Shown here: positions 19,583-28,088 of the stretch, one piece after another
Layout: every line of letters starts with the position of its first letter
How positions within the stretch are numbered: the stretch's first letter is position 1
From: Agrobacterium tumefaciens
GTDB lineage: Bacteria > Pseudomonadota > Alphaproteobacteria > Rhizobiales > Rhizobiaceae
Length of the DNA stretch: 64,000 bases
NCBI GenBank assembly: GCA_025560025.1
Contig: CP048485.1
Span: forward strand, 1,674,001 to 1,738,000
Direction of reading: 5' to 3'
The notes under the pieces: model-generated
What the model was told of the DNA's origin: nothing
Database searches by the model: none
The model's input: only the letters and a program-made list of their open reading frames with translations
Position numbers and translations under genes: made by a program

Positions 19583-19943
19583 TGTCATTTCCTCCATCTG
19601 CAGGGGATTTTCCCTGATCTTCCTCCCTGAGCATCTGCTCAAGAATATCGAGGCGGCTGTTCCAGAACTGCCGGTAGAAATCCAGCCATTCATGCGCGTC
19701 TGCCAAAGGTTCCGGCGCAAGGCGGCAAACATGTGTGCGCCCCCTCACCTCACGGCGGATTAGCCCAGCATTTTCCAGCGCCTTGATGTGTTTCGAGGCC
19801 GCCGCAAGCGATATGTCGAACGGCTCAGCCAACTGGCTTACCGTTCGCTCCCCACGGGAAAGATCGCGCAGCATCGTGCGCCGCGTCGCATCGCCAAGCG
19901 CATGAAAGACAGTATCGAGATGTGGAACAGATAATTCAACCAT
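19575..19943 (-). CDS. ArsR family repressor (second cassette)
   Basis: A 122-residue SdpR-like ArsR protein: VFHALGDATRRTMLRDL, VSQLAEPFDISLAAASKHIK (recognition helix, about residues 36-55) and LENAGLIRREVRG. There is no ArsR metal site. Its start codon lies inside the dyad TTCAAC...GTTGAA, and a second perfect dyad lies 32 bases upstream, strongly suggesting autorepression. It is co-transcribed with the AHSA1 gene downstream. Confidence 0.92.
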   Translation of the reverse strand: MVELSVPHLDTVFHALGDATRRTMLRDLSRGERTVSQLAEPFDISLAAASKHIKALENAGLIRREVRGRTHVCRLAPEPLADAHEWLDFYRQFWNSRLDILEQMLREEDQGKSPADGGNDNG

Positions 19944-19990
19944 GTTGTTGAATATAGGCCATCAGCACGGAAAGTCAACCATATGGTTGA
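19934..19990. promoter_or_regulatory. Double operator of the ArsR/AHSA1 operon
   Basis: A perfect 16-base palindrome TCAACCATATGGTTGA lies at 19975-19990. A related dyad, TTCAACCATGTTGTTGAA at about 19935-19952, covers the ArsR start codon. The shared half-site TTCAACCAT and the location point to cooperative ArsR-dimer binding over the promoter. Confidence 0.75.
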
Positions 19991-20016
19991 ATATAAATTG
20001 ATCCGAGCGAAGCCCA

Positions 20017-20042
20017 TAAAAAAACCCGCGGCGAACCGCGGG
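20017..20042 (-). terminator. Rho-independent terminator of ilvBH
   Basis: The stem CCCGCGG/CCGCGGG with a TTCG loop is followed by seven Ts on the minus strand. It lies about 35 bases past the ilvH stop. Confidence 0.92.
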
Positions 20043-20075
20043 CTGATATTCCAGCATTTGCTCCGAAAACGGAAA

Positions 20076-20648
20076 TTACATCCCCTGCGAGCCACGGTTC
20101 ATCGCGGCAATACCCGTGCGGCAGATCTCGATCAGGCCGAGCGGCTTGATGATGGCGACGAACTGGTCGATCTTCGACGACTTGCCGGTGATCTCGAAGA
20201 TGAAATGCTCAACGGTCGCATCCACCACCTTGGCCTGAAACGCATCGGCAAGGCGCAGCGCTTCGGCGCGAACTTCACCTGTGCCAGCCACCTTGATGAG
20301 CGCCACTTCGCGCTCGATCGGCCGTTCCTGCCCGAGTTCACGGGCGCGAACGGTGAGATCGAGAACGCGATGCACCGGAACGATGCGTTCCAGCTGCGCC
20401 TTGATCTGCTCGAGCACGATCGGCGTGCCGCGCGTGACGATGGTGATGCGCGACAGATGCGCCTCATGTTCCGTTTCCGAAACGGTCAGGCTTTCAATGT
20501 TGTAGCCACGGCCGGAAAACAGGCCGATGACCCGGGCAAGCACGCCCGGCTCGTTGCTGACGAGAACCGACAGCGTGTGATTTTCGACGGCAGCCGTTTC
20601 CTTCTGGATGAAATAGGCGGAGCCGGTGGGTTGTAGGTGTGCGTTCAT
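20076..20648 (-). CDS. ilvH: Acetolactate synthase small (regulatory) subunit
   Basis: A 190-residue regulatory subunit with the N-terminal ACT domain (HTLSVLVSNEPGVLARVIGLFSGRGYNIESL split over about residues 22-52) that binds valine for feedback inhibition, and a C-terminal domain contacting the large subunit. It lies 19 bases downstream of ilvB in one operon that ends at a strong terminator. Confidence 0.97.
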   Translation of the reverse strand: MNAHLQPTGSAYFIQKETAAVENHTLSVLVSNEPGVLARVIGLFSGRGYNIESLTVSETEHEAHLSRITIVTRGTPIVLEQIKAQLERIVPVHRVLDLTVRARELGQERPIEREVALIKVAGTGEVRAEALRLADAFQAKVVDATVEHFIFEITGKSSKIDQFVAIIKPLGLIEICRTGIAAMNRGSQGM

Positions 20649-20667
20649 GTCCTTTTCCTCTCCCGGC

Positions 20668-22461
20668 TCAGACTAGCTGACGGCCCTTGGCGTCGATGGC
20701 GTTGGCAACAGCTTCATCCGTCGCCTCATCCGGCAACAGCATCTCGTTGTGAGCCTTACCAGACGGGATCATCGGGAAGCAATTGGCAAGATTGGCAACA
20801 CGGCAATCGAAGATGACCGGCCGGTTGACCGCGATCATTTCTGCAATCTTGTCGTCCAGCTCCTTCGGATCGTCGCAATACATGCCGACCGCGCCATAGG
20901 CTTCCGCCAGCTTGACGAAATCAGGCATGGCTTCGGTATAGGAGTTGGACAGGCGGTTGCCGTGCAGCAATTGCTGCCACTGCCGCACCATGCCCATATA
21001 CTGGTTGTTGAGGATGAAAATCTTCACCGGCAGACCATACTGGATGGCGCAGGACATTTCCTGGATGCACATCTGGATCGAGGCATCGCCGGCAATGTCG
21101 ATAACCAGTGCTTCCGGATGCGCAACCTGGACGCCGATGGCCGCCGGCAGGCCGTAACCCATGGTGCCAAGACCGCCCGAGGTCATCCAGTGGTTCGGCT
21201 CCTCGAAGCCGAAGAACTGCGCCGCCCACATCTGGTGCTGGCCGACTTCGGTGGTGATGTAGGTGTCGCGTCCCTTCGACGCCTCATAAAGCCGCTGCAG
21301 GGCATATTGCGGCATGATGACATCATTGGAGTTCTTGTAAGCGAAGGAATTGCGGGCGCGCCAGCGCTCGATCTGCGCCCACCAGTCGGCTGTCTGCGAT
21401 TTTTCCGGCTTCTTCGGCAAGGCGCGCCACAGGCGGACCATATCCTCCAGAACGTGGCCGACATCGCCGATGACAGGCACGTCAACGCGAACCGTCTTGT
21501 TGATCGACGACGGATCGATGTCGATGTGGATTTTCTTGGAATTCGGCGAAAACGCGTTGATGCGACCGGTAATTCGGTCATCGAAACGCGCACCGATGCA
21601 GACCATGACGTCGCAATCATGCATCGTCATGTTGGCCTCGTAGGAGCCATGCATGCCCAGCATGCCGAGCCAGTTCTTGCCGGAAGCCGGATAGGCGCCG
21701 AGACCCATCAGTGTCGAGGTGATCGGGAAACCCGTCAGCTCAACCAGCTCACGCAGCAGCCGGGTCGCTTCCGGGCCGGAATTGATGACGCCGCCGCCGG
21801 TATAGAAGATCGGCTTCTTTGCCTTCGACATCAGTTCGATGGCCGCGTGAATGGCATTGAGATCGCCCTGGACCTTCGGCTTGTAGCTCTTCTGCTGAAT
21901 GGCGGCGGAAGGCGGTGTGTAGGTGCCGGTGGCGAACTGGATGTCCTTCGGAATATCGACAACGACGGGACCGGGACGGCCCGTCTGCGCGATGCGGAAG
22001 GCCTCATGGATGATGCCTGCCAGCTCGTTGACGTCCTTGACCAGCCAGTTGTGCTTGGTGCAGGGGCGCGTGATGCCAACAGTGTCGCATTCCTGAAATG
22101 CATCCGAGCCGATCAGCGATGTCGGAACCTGGCCGGACAGGCAGACGAGCGGAATGGAATCCATCAGCGCATCCTGCAGCGGGGTCACCGCATTGGTGGC
22201 GCCGGGACCGGACGTGACGAGCATGACGCCGACCTTGCCGGTGGAGCGGGCATAACCTTCGGCCGCATGGCCGGCGCCCTGCTCATGGCGCACGAGAATG
22301 TGCTGAATGTCTTCCTGCTGGAAAATCTCGTCGTAGATCGGAAGTACGGCGCCGCCGGGATAACCGAAGATATGCTCGACGCCATTGTCCTTCAGCGCCT
22401 GCAGAACGATCTCCGCACCTGTCATGCGATTGCTGTTTTCCGTATTGTCCTTATCCGTCAT
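20668..22461 (-). CDS. ilvB: Acetolactate synthase large (catalytic) subunit
   Basis: A 597-residue thiamine-diphosphate enzyme that condenses pyruvate with pyruvate or 2-oxobutyrate, the first common step of branched-chain amino acid synthesis. It shows the catalytic Glu in VRHEQGAGHAAEGYAR, the FAD-region block LGMHGSYEANM, and the ThDP/Mg motif GDASIQMCIQEM...NNQYMGMV. The start MTDKDNTENSN at 22461 is preferred; an upstream extension to 22524 would run into the terminator hairpin of the leader. Transcription is governed by the attenuator 60-180 bases upstream. Confidence 0.97.
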   Translation of the reverse strand: MTDKDNTENSNRMTGAEIVLQALKDNGVEHIFGYPGGAVLPIYDEIFQQEDIQHILVRHEQGAGHAAEGYARSTGKVGVMLVTSGPGATNAVTPLQDALMDSIPLVCLSGQVPTSLIGSDAFQECDTVGITRPCTKHNWLVKDVNELAGIIHEAFRIAQTGRPGPVVVDIPKDIQFATGTYTPPSAAIQQKSYKPKVQGDLNAIHAAIELMSKAKKPIFYTGGGVINSGPEATRLLRELVELTGFPITSTLMGLGAYPASGKNWLGMLGMHGSYEANMTMHDCDVMVCIGARFDDRITGRINAFSPNSKKIHIDIDPSSINKTVRVDVPVIGDVGHVLEDMVRLWRALPKKPEKSQTADWWAQIERWRARNSFAYKNSNDVIMPQYALQRLYEASKGRDTYITTEVGQHQMWAAQFFGFEEPNHWMTSGGLGTMGYGLPAAIGVQVAHPEALVIDIAGDASIQMCIQEMSCAIQYGLPVKIFILNNQYMGMVRQWQQLLHGNRLSNSYTEAMPDFVKLAEAYGAVGMYCDDPKELDDKIAEMIAVNRPVIFDCRVANLANCFPMIPSGKAHNEMLLPDEATDEAVANAIDAKGRQLV

Positions 22462-22523
22462 TGCCTGTTTCCATCCCGCTTTGGCTTTGGATATCGAGGA
22501 GCCCGAGGGCCTGTTTGAAGACA

Positions 22524-22601
22524 TAAAAAAAGGCCCCTTAAGGAGCCTCGTTCAGCGCATGGGTGCTTTCGCCGGATGGTTACACCATCCTGCCCATGCG
22601 C
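22524..22601 (-). promoter_or_regulatory. Transcription attenuator of ilvBH
   Basis: Reading on the minus strand, a long hairpin GCGCATGGG...CCCATGCGC (22555-22601, with the inner stem GGATGG/CCATCC) is followed by the terminator AGGCTCC-TTAA-GGGGCCT and seven Ts (22524-22548). The leader peptide stop codon falls in the loop of the inner hairpin, so a stalled or a freely moving ribosome would change which structure forms. I could not define an antiterminator pairing by eye. The remaining upstream bases to 22843 hold the ilvBH and HerA-gene promoters. Confidence 0.85.
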
Positions 22602-22636
22602 CGTCCCACCACGATAAGTACGTTAAGATTTTTCAT
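22580..22636 (-). CDS. ilvBH leader peptide
   Basis: An 18-codon reading frame, MKNLNVLIVVGRRMGRMV, ends inside the attenuator hairpin. Residues 4-10 (LNVLIVV) include two Leu, three Val and one Ile, the three end products controlled by this operon. Codons at this run would stall the ribosome when charged branched-chain tRNAs are scarce and favour read-through into ilvBH. The peptide itself is presumably discarded. Confidence 0.85.
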   Translation of the reverse strand: MKNLNVLIVVGRRMGRMV

Positions 22637-22843
22637 GGGCCGGAGTGTTAGCCAGAAATGCGCCAGCCGTCAACGCATATTGCAGGAAAAAATCGGAGTC
22701 GCCTTCTTTTATTGCCGGAAAGGGCGCTTCCACGAAATTTTCGAACACAGCTGATACACCGGTTGTTAAGTATAATCGTTTAATATTGAAAACGCAGATG
22801 CTGCCCGAACCACCGCGATCATCCGCATGTACCGGGATAAGAC

Positions 22844-24856
22844 GTGAGTAACGACGAGTTTCATAAGGCGTCCCGTATGGACGACAACGAACGGCGGTCC
22901 GGCCAGCAGCCGGCTAACCGCATGCTGGGCCGCGTCATCGCCTGTGATGGCGCCCATGCGACCATTGCCGCCGAAACCGAGATCGGCTCAACCGATGTCG
23001 CCCAGCTCTGGTCCGTCGGCCGCCTGATTTCCATCGAAATGGGAACGAGCCGGGTAGCAGCGCTGGTATATGCCATGCGCACCGGCGAAGATTCTTGGTC
23101 ATCGGACAAGCCGAACAGGCTGTTGATCGACGTGGAACTCGTGGGCGAAGTCTATCGCACCGAGGACGGCAGCGAACGCTTTTCCTCCGGCATTTCCCGT
23201 TACCCCTATCTGGGCGCAGTGGCGCATCGCATCCGCACCGGCGACCTTGCCAAGATCTATGACGGCGGCAAGCGTGACAGCTGCGTCATCGGCAAGCTGA
23301 CGCAGGACGACACGATCGGCGCGGCCATCAACATCCCGCAAATGCTGGCCAAACATTTCGCCGTCGTCGGATCAACGGGTGTGGGAAAGACCACGGCGGT
23401 TACCCTGCTGTTGAACAAGGCGATCGAGACGGACCCCAAGCTGCGCGTCCTCATTCTCGATCCGCACAATGAATTTGCGGCCGCTTTTCCCGATCATTCG
23501 GTTGTTATTGACACCGATACGCTCGACCTTCCCTTCTGGCTGATGCGGCTCGAGGAATTCGCAGAAGTGATTTTCCGCGGCCGCAAGCCAGTTCCGGAAG
23601 AGATGGATGTTCTGCGCGAGATCATTCCGGAAGCGAAAAAGGCATTTCGCGGCACAGATGGCTCCGCCGTGCGCCGCACAACGGACAAGAGCGCGATCAC
23701 GCCGGATACGCCGGTTCCTTACCGCATGGCCGACCTCCTGGCCCTTGTCGACGAGCGTATCGGACGGCTGGAAGGGCGCGGGGAAAAACCGGTATTGCGT
23801 TCCCTGAAGGGTCGCATCCTCTCGGCCATCAACGACACGCGCTATAATTTCATGTTCTCCAGCAATACGATCAGCGATAATATTCTGGAAACGGTGGCGC
23901 ATATCTTCCGTATTCCCGGAGAAGGCAGGCCGATTTCGGTTTTCCAGCTGTCCGGCATCCCCTCCGAGGTGGTGAACTCGGTGGTTTCCGTCCTCTGCCG
24001 CATGTCCTTCGAGCTCGCAGTATTGGCGCGCGGTTCGCTGCATATGCTGGTGGTTTGCGAAGAAGCGCACCGTTATGTTCCGGCAGACCCCGAGCGTGGC
24101 TTTTTCCCCACCCGTCAATCAATCGCCCAGATCGCCAAGGAAGGCCGTAAATACGGCATCTCACTCGGCGTCATCAGCCAGCGGCCGAGCGAACTCGACC
24201 AGACCATCCTGTCTCAGTGCTCGACCGTTTTCGCCATGCGGCTGTCGAACGAGATCGACCAGAAGATCATTCTGTCCGCCGTACCGAATGCATCGACCTC
24301 AACCACCAGCTTTTTGTCGTCCATCGGCAATGGCGAGGCCATCGCCTTTGGCGAAGCGGTGGGTGTGCCAATGCGCATGCGCTTCGACCGCGTTCCCATG
24401 GCCAAATTGCCGAAGGCAAGCGGCGCGGTCAGCCATACGCCCCATGAAACGCCCGATACGGTCGACCTGAACAGCATCGTCACCCGCATGCGCGCCACGG
24501 CCAAACCGGTCATCACCGGTTTTCAGCAAAGTGTCGAGGCAGCCTTTTCCGATCCGCCGGAGTCCATTGCCGGCCTCAAAGAAACGGACGACATGGATCG
24601 CTGGAAACGCGAATTGGGGACGGCTGCAACGGAAGGCTACGAGCCTTATCGTCCGGACATGCTGCCTGGACGAGCGCCGTCAGCACCGCAAGATCCGCCG
24701 ACAGGGGCCGATACCGCCTCCGACGCCGTTAACGACCTGCGCAGGGCCGGTTTCCAGATGCAGACGCAGAATGGCCCGCCTCCCGGCGATACTCGCCCGT
24801 CGCTGAGGGAAAGCCTGCTGAAGAAGCCGCTCGGCAGCCTCTACCGCAAGGATTGA
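22844..24856 (+). CDS. HerA-like ATP-binding protein (DUF87)
   Basis: A 670-residue P-loop ATPase of the HerA/FtsK superfamily. An N-terminal HAS-barrel-like region (residues about 25-150) is followed by Walker A GSTGVGKTTAV near residue 177, Walker B MLVVCEEAHRYV near 402, and the SQRPSELDQTILSQC arginine/glutamine motif near 445. The C-terminal 130 residues are low-complexity and Pro-rich. The start is GTG with GGGA upstream; an ATG at residue 12 is possible. HerA proteins form hexameric DNA translocases with nuclease partners, but no NurA or Sir2 gene is adjacent. Confidence 0.87.
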   Translation: MSNDEFHKASRMDDNERRSGQQPANRMLGRVIACDGAHATIAAETEIGSTDVAQLWSVGRLISIEMGTSRVAALVYAMRTGEDSWSSDKPNRLLIDVELVGEVYRTEDGSERFSSGISRYPYLGAVAHRIRTGDLAKIYDGGKRDSCVIGKLTQDDTIGAAINIPQMLAKHFAVVGSTGVGKTTAVTLLLNKAIETDPKLRVLILDPHNEFAAAFPDHSVVIDTDTLDLPFWLMRLEEFAEVIFRGRKPVPEEMDVLREIIPEAKKAFRGTDGSAVRRTTDKSAITPDTPVPYRMADLLALVDERIGRLEGRGEKPVLRSLKGRILSAINDTRYNFMFSSNTISDNILETVAHIFRIPGEGRPISVFQLSGIPSEVVNSVVSVLCRMSFELAVLARGSLHMLVVCEEAHRYVPADPERGFFPTRQSIAQIAKEGRKYGISLGVISQRPSELDQTILSQCSTVFAMRLSNEIDQKIILSAVPNASTSTTSFLSSIGNGEAIAFGEAVGVPMRMRFDRVPMAKLPKASGAVSHTPHETPDTVDLNSIVTRMRATAKPVITGFQQSVEAAFSDPPESIAGLKETDDMDRWKRELGTAATEGYEPYRPDMLPGRAPSAPQDPPTGADTASDAVNDLRRAGFQMQTQNGPPPGDTRPSLRESLLKKPLGSLYRKD

Positions 24857-24865
24857 CACCGGCGT

Positions 24866-25759
24866 TCATGGCTTAAGCCGCGCCCAGTCTTCCCCCATCT
24901 GATTGCGGAACCAAGTCATCTGCCGCTTGGCATATTGGCGGGTGGCAGCCGCCGATTTTTCGATCACCTCCGCCTCACTCATGCGGCCGGCCAGCATATC
25001 GGCAATCTGAGAAACGCCGATCGCCTTCATCGCGGTCGCATCGGGCGCAAGATTGAGAGCGAGAAGAGCTTTCACCTCCTCCACCGCGCCGCTCTCCATC
25101 ATGGTTTCAAACCGCCGGTTGATGCGATCATGCAGCACCGGCCTGTCCGGTAAAACCACGATTTTTTGCGCCCGCTCGGGATCGATGATCACCGGACCAC
25201 TCGCCTTCTGGAAATCCCGGATCGACTTTCCGGTCGCCTCGATGACCTCCAGCGCCCGGACGATCCGCTGGCCGTCCCCCGGCTGAAGCCCTTCAGCCAT
25301 AGCTGGATCAAGACGCGACAACTCCGCGTGGAGAACCGCAGGCCCCTCTTCGATCAAACGGGACCGCAGCCTCTCGCGTATATCGTCCGGAATGGCGGGC
25401 ATATCGGACAGGCCGCCCGTCAGCGCCTTGAAATAAAGTCCTGTGCCACCGACGATGACCGGAAAGCGTCCTTGCTTGCGCAAATCGGGAAGCAGGGCCG
25501 AAATCTCACGCAGCCATTCGCCTGTCGAATAGAGGCTGCTTGCCGGTACATGGCCGTAAAGCAGATGCGGCACGCCCTCCATCTCGTCTTCGGATGGCCG
25601 GGCGGTCAGCACCCGCAGCGTGTCGTAAACCTGCATGCTGTCGGCATTGATGACGACACCGCCCCGCTCCCGTGCCAAACGAAGCGCAAGCGCGGACTTG
25701 CCGCTTGCCGTCGGGCCGGTTATCAGGATCGCATCAAAATTCTCATCAAGGTTTTTCAT
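24866..25759 (-). CDS. miaA: tRNA dimethylallyltransferase
   Basis: MiaA transfers a dimethylallyl group to N6 of A37 in tRNAs reading UNN codons. The roughly 297-residue protein has the P-loop ITGPTASGKSALALRLA near its start, DSMQVYDTL, and VGGTGLYFKALTGGLSDMP. Two adjacent ATGs (25759 and 25762) are possible starts; the first has better spacing from the weak upstream GAAAG. The start touches the serB start on the other strand, so each promoter must lie inside the other gene. Confidence 0.97.
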   Translation of the reverse strand: MKNLDENFDAILITGPTASGKSALALRLARERGGVVINADSMQVYDTLRVLTARPSEDEMEGVPHLLYGHVPASSLYSTGEWLREISALLPDLRKQGRFPVIVGGTGLYFKALTGGLSDMPAIPDDIRERLRSRLIEEGPAVLHAELSRLDPAMAEGLQPGDGQRIVRALEVIEATGKSIRDFQKASGPVIIDPERAQKIVVLPDRPVLHDRINRRFETMMESGAVEEVKALLALNLAPDATAMKAIGVSQIADMLAGRMSEAEVIEKSAAATRQYAKRQMTWFRNQMGEDWARLKP

Positions 25760-25760
25760 C

Positions 25761-26651
25761 ATGGCTTTCGTTGCCACGCTTATCGCCAATCCGTCAAATC
25801 CTGTTCTGACACCGGCCCTCGGCGAAGCCGCCGCAAAGGCCGTCAACGCATCCGGCCTCTATTGGCTGGCCGATGGCATTGCCTGCGATATTGCACTGCC
25901 CGAAGGAACGGACATGGAGGCGGCGGATCGTCTTCTGCGAATGGCAATCGTTGATCGGAAAATCGACATCGTCATCCAGGAACAGGATAAGCGCCGCAAG
26001 AAGCTCCTGATCGCCGATATGGATTCGACCATGATCGGCCAGGAATGCATTGATGAGCTGGCCGCCGAAGTCGGCCTCAAGGAAAAGGTTTCCGCAATCA
26101 CCGCCCGTGCCATGAATGGCGAGATCGCCTTCGAACCGGCACTCCGGGAACGTGTGGCGCTGCTGAAGGGCCTGCCGGTTTCGGTGGTCGACGATGTCAT
26201 CGAAAAGCGCATCACCCTCACTCCGGGCGGCAAAGAGCTGATCGCCACCATGAAGGCCAAGGGTTATTACACCGCCCTCGTTTCCGGCGGTTTCACCGTC
26301 TTCACCGGCCCTGTGGCCGCCATGCTCGGTTTCGACGAGAACCGCGCCAATCTGCTCGGCGAAGCCAATGGCGAGCTTGACGGCACCGTTGCCGAACCCA
26401 TCCTCGGCAAACAGGCCAAGGTGGATGCGCTGAACGATATCGCCACAAAGCTCGGTATATCGCCCGAAGAGGCGATGGCGGTCGGCGATGGCGCCAATGA
26501 TCTCGGCATGCTGCACCTAGCTGGTGCCGGCGTCGCCCTGCACGCCAAGCCGGCTGTGGCCGCCGAGGCGCAGATGCGCATCGACCATGGCGATCTCACC
26601 GCGCTGCTTTACATTCAGGGCTACCGCAAGACGGATTTTGTCATTCCATGA
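25761..26651 (+). CDS. serB: Phosphoserine phosphatase
   Basis: SerB makes serine from phosphoserine, the last step of the phosphorylated pathway. The 296-residue protein has an N-terminal ACT-like region (about 1-75) and a HAD domain: nucleophile motif LLIADMDSTMIGQECIDELA (DMDST), SGGFTVFTG and VGDGANDLGML. The ATG at 25761 abuts the divergent miaA start; a longer upstream frame would run antisense through miaA. It overlaps the GNAT gene by four bases. Confidence 0.97.
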   Translation: MAFVATLIANPSNPVLTPALGEAAAKAVNASGLYWLADGIACDIALPEGTDMEAADRLLRMAIVDRKIDIVIQEQDKRRKKLLIADMDSTMIGQECIDELAAEVGLKEKVSAITARAMNGEIAFEPALRERVALLKGLPVSVVDDVIEKRITLTPGGKELIATMKAKGYYTALVSGGFTVFTGPVAAMLGFDENRANLLGEANGELDGTVAEPILGKQAKVDALNDIATKLGISPEEAMAVGDGANDLGMLHLAGAGVALHAKPAVAAEAQMRIDHGDLTALLYIQGYRKTDFVIP

Positions 26652-27220
26652 TCATCCGTGAGACACAAAGGCTCATTCTGCGCGAGTGGAAGGAGAGCGA
26701 CCGTAACCTGTTCCGTGAAATCAATGCCGACGAAAAGGTGATGGAATTTTTCCCCTTCCGTCGCAGCCATGCGGAAGCGGACGCGGTTCTGGAAACCATC
26801 AATGGCATGATCCGTGGCAGCGGTTACGGCTTTTATGCCATGGAACTGCGCGAGACCGGCGAAGTCATGGGCTTTTGCGGTATCTCCCCCGTGATGAACC
26901 TCGATCCGCCCTTCCTGATCGGAACAATGGAGATCGGCTGGCGGCTCGCCACCCGCTACTGGGGCCATGGCTATGTCACCGAAGCCGCGCAATCGCTGCT
27001 CGTCATGGCCTTCGATGAAAAGGAGACGCCGGAAATCGTCTCCTTTGCCGTCCATGATAACCAGCGTTCGACGCGCGTGATGGAGCGCATTGGCCTGAAG
27101 CGTGACCCCTCGCGCGACTTCGACCATCCGCGCGTGCCGGAAGATACCCATCCGCATCTGCGCCCTCACGTCACCTATGCGCTGACGCTGGAGGAATGGC
27201 GGAAACGACAGGCGCGGTAA
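26648..27220 (+). CDS. GNAT family N-acetyltransferase (RimJ/RimL-like)
   Basis: A 190-residue acetyltransferase of the RimJ/RimL group: ETQRLILREWKESD at the start, EIGWRLATRYWGHGYVTEAA (acetyl-CoA loop, about residues 97-116) and SFAVHDNQRSTRVMERIGLK. It overlaps the serB stop by four bases, so the two genes are co-translated, but no functional link to serine synthesis is evident. Substrate unknown. Confidence 0.92.
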   Translation: MIIRETQRLILREWKESDRNLFREINADEKVMEFFPFRRSHAEADAVLETINGMIRGSGYGFYAMELRETGEVMGFCGISPVMNLDPPFLIGTMEIGWRLATRYWGHGYVTEAAQSLLVMAFDEKETPEIVSFAVHDNQRSTRVMERIGLKRDPSRDFDHPRVPEDTHPHLRPHVTYALTLEEWRKRQAR

Positions 27221-27248
27221 CGCCGCCCACCGCCCGCCAGTTCGGTAA

Positions 27249-27998
27249 TTATTTCACCGCCGCATTGCCGCCATCGGCAAACAGGGCCGATCCGGCAACG
27301 AAGCTCGACATCGGGCTGGAGAGGAAAAGGGCGGCCTGCGCCAGCTCCTCCGGCTCCGCGATGCGTTTCATCGCATGCAGCCCCGCGGCCCACTCCTTCT
27401 GGGCTGCATCTCCCGCCATCGGCGTATCGACGCCACCCGGAAGCAGCGCATTGGCGCGAATGCCCTTGACGGCGTAATCGGCAGTAATGCCTTTCACCAG
27501 CCCCATCAGCGCCGCCTTCGATGTGCCATAGGCTGCCATGCCGGGTATGCCGACACTGGTGCCGACGAAGCTGGAGATGAAGACGACCGAGCCGCCTCCC
27601 CGCTTCAACATCGCGGGGATCTGGCTGCGCACGCCAAGAAACGCGGAAGTGAGATTGGCGGCGATCACATGATCCCATTCCTCTACCGAAATCTCCGCAA
27701 GCGGCTTCATCGCCCCAACCGCACCGGCATTGTTGACGGCGATATCGAGACCGCCAAAGATGGTCATGGCTGCGTCCGTCAGGCGGGCATGGGTTTCCGC
27801 AATGCCGACATCACCCACGACGGTGTGAACGCGACCACCGGCCTGGCGAATGGCGGAAGCCACATCCTCAAGTGCCGCTGCGCCACGCGCGTTGATGATG
27901 ACGGCCGCACCCTGTTCGGCAAACAGCCTTGCCGTCGCCCGGCCGATGCCGGATGACGCGCCGGTGATGATCGCAACCTTGTTTTCGAGTAATTTCAT
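27249..27998 (-). CDS. SDR family oxidoreductase
   Basis: A 249-residue classical short-chain dehydrogenase: TGASSGIGRA at residues 12-21, NNAGAVGAM at about 88, the catalytic Ser in VVFISSFVG, YGTSKAAL as the YxxxK motif near residue 152, and a C-terminal FVAGSALFADGG. The substrate is not readable. It converges on the GNAT gene across 28 bases. Confidence 0.93.
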   Translation of the reverse strand: MKLLENKVAIITGASSGIGRATARLFAEQGAAVIINARGAAALEDVASAIRQAGGRVHTVVGDVGIAETHARLTDAAMTIFGGLDIAVNNAGAVGAMKPLAEISVEEWDHVIAANLTSAFLGVRSQIPAMLKRGGGSVVFISSFVGTSVGIPGMAAYGTSKAALMGLVKGITADYAVKGIRANALLPGGVDTPMAGDAAQKEWAAGLHAMKRIAEPEELAQAALFLSSPMSSFVAGSALFADGGNAAVK

Positions 27999-28088
27999 AT
28001 CCTTGGCCTCCGTTCGATGGAGACCAAGAATTAAAGAGCGGCCGGCATCCCAACCACCCGATTCCTGACGGACCGAGCGAAAGGCGCT

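Noticed and set aside
20749..22518. A 589-codon plus-strand frame opposite ilvB
   Set aside because: Shadow of acetolactate synthase; it would also read through the attenuator region.
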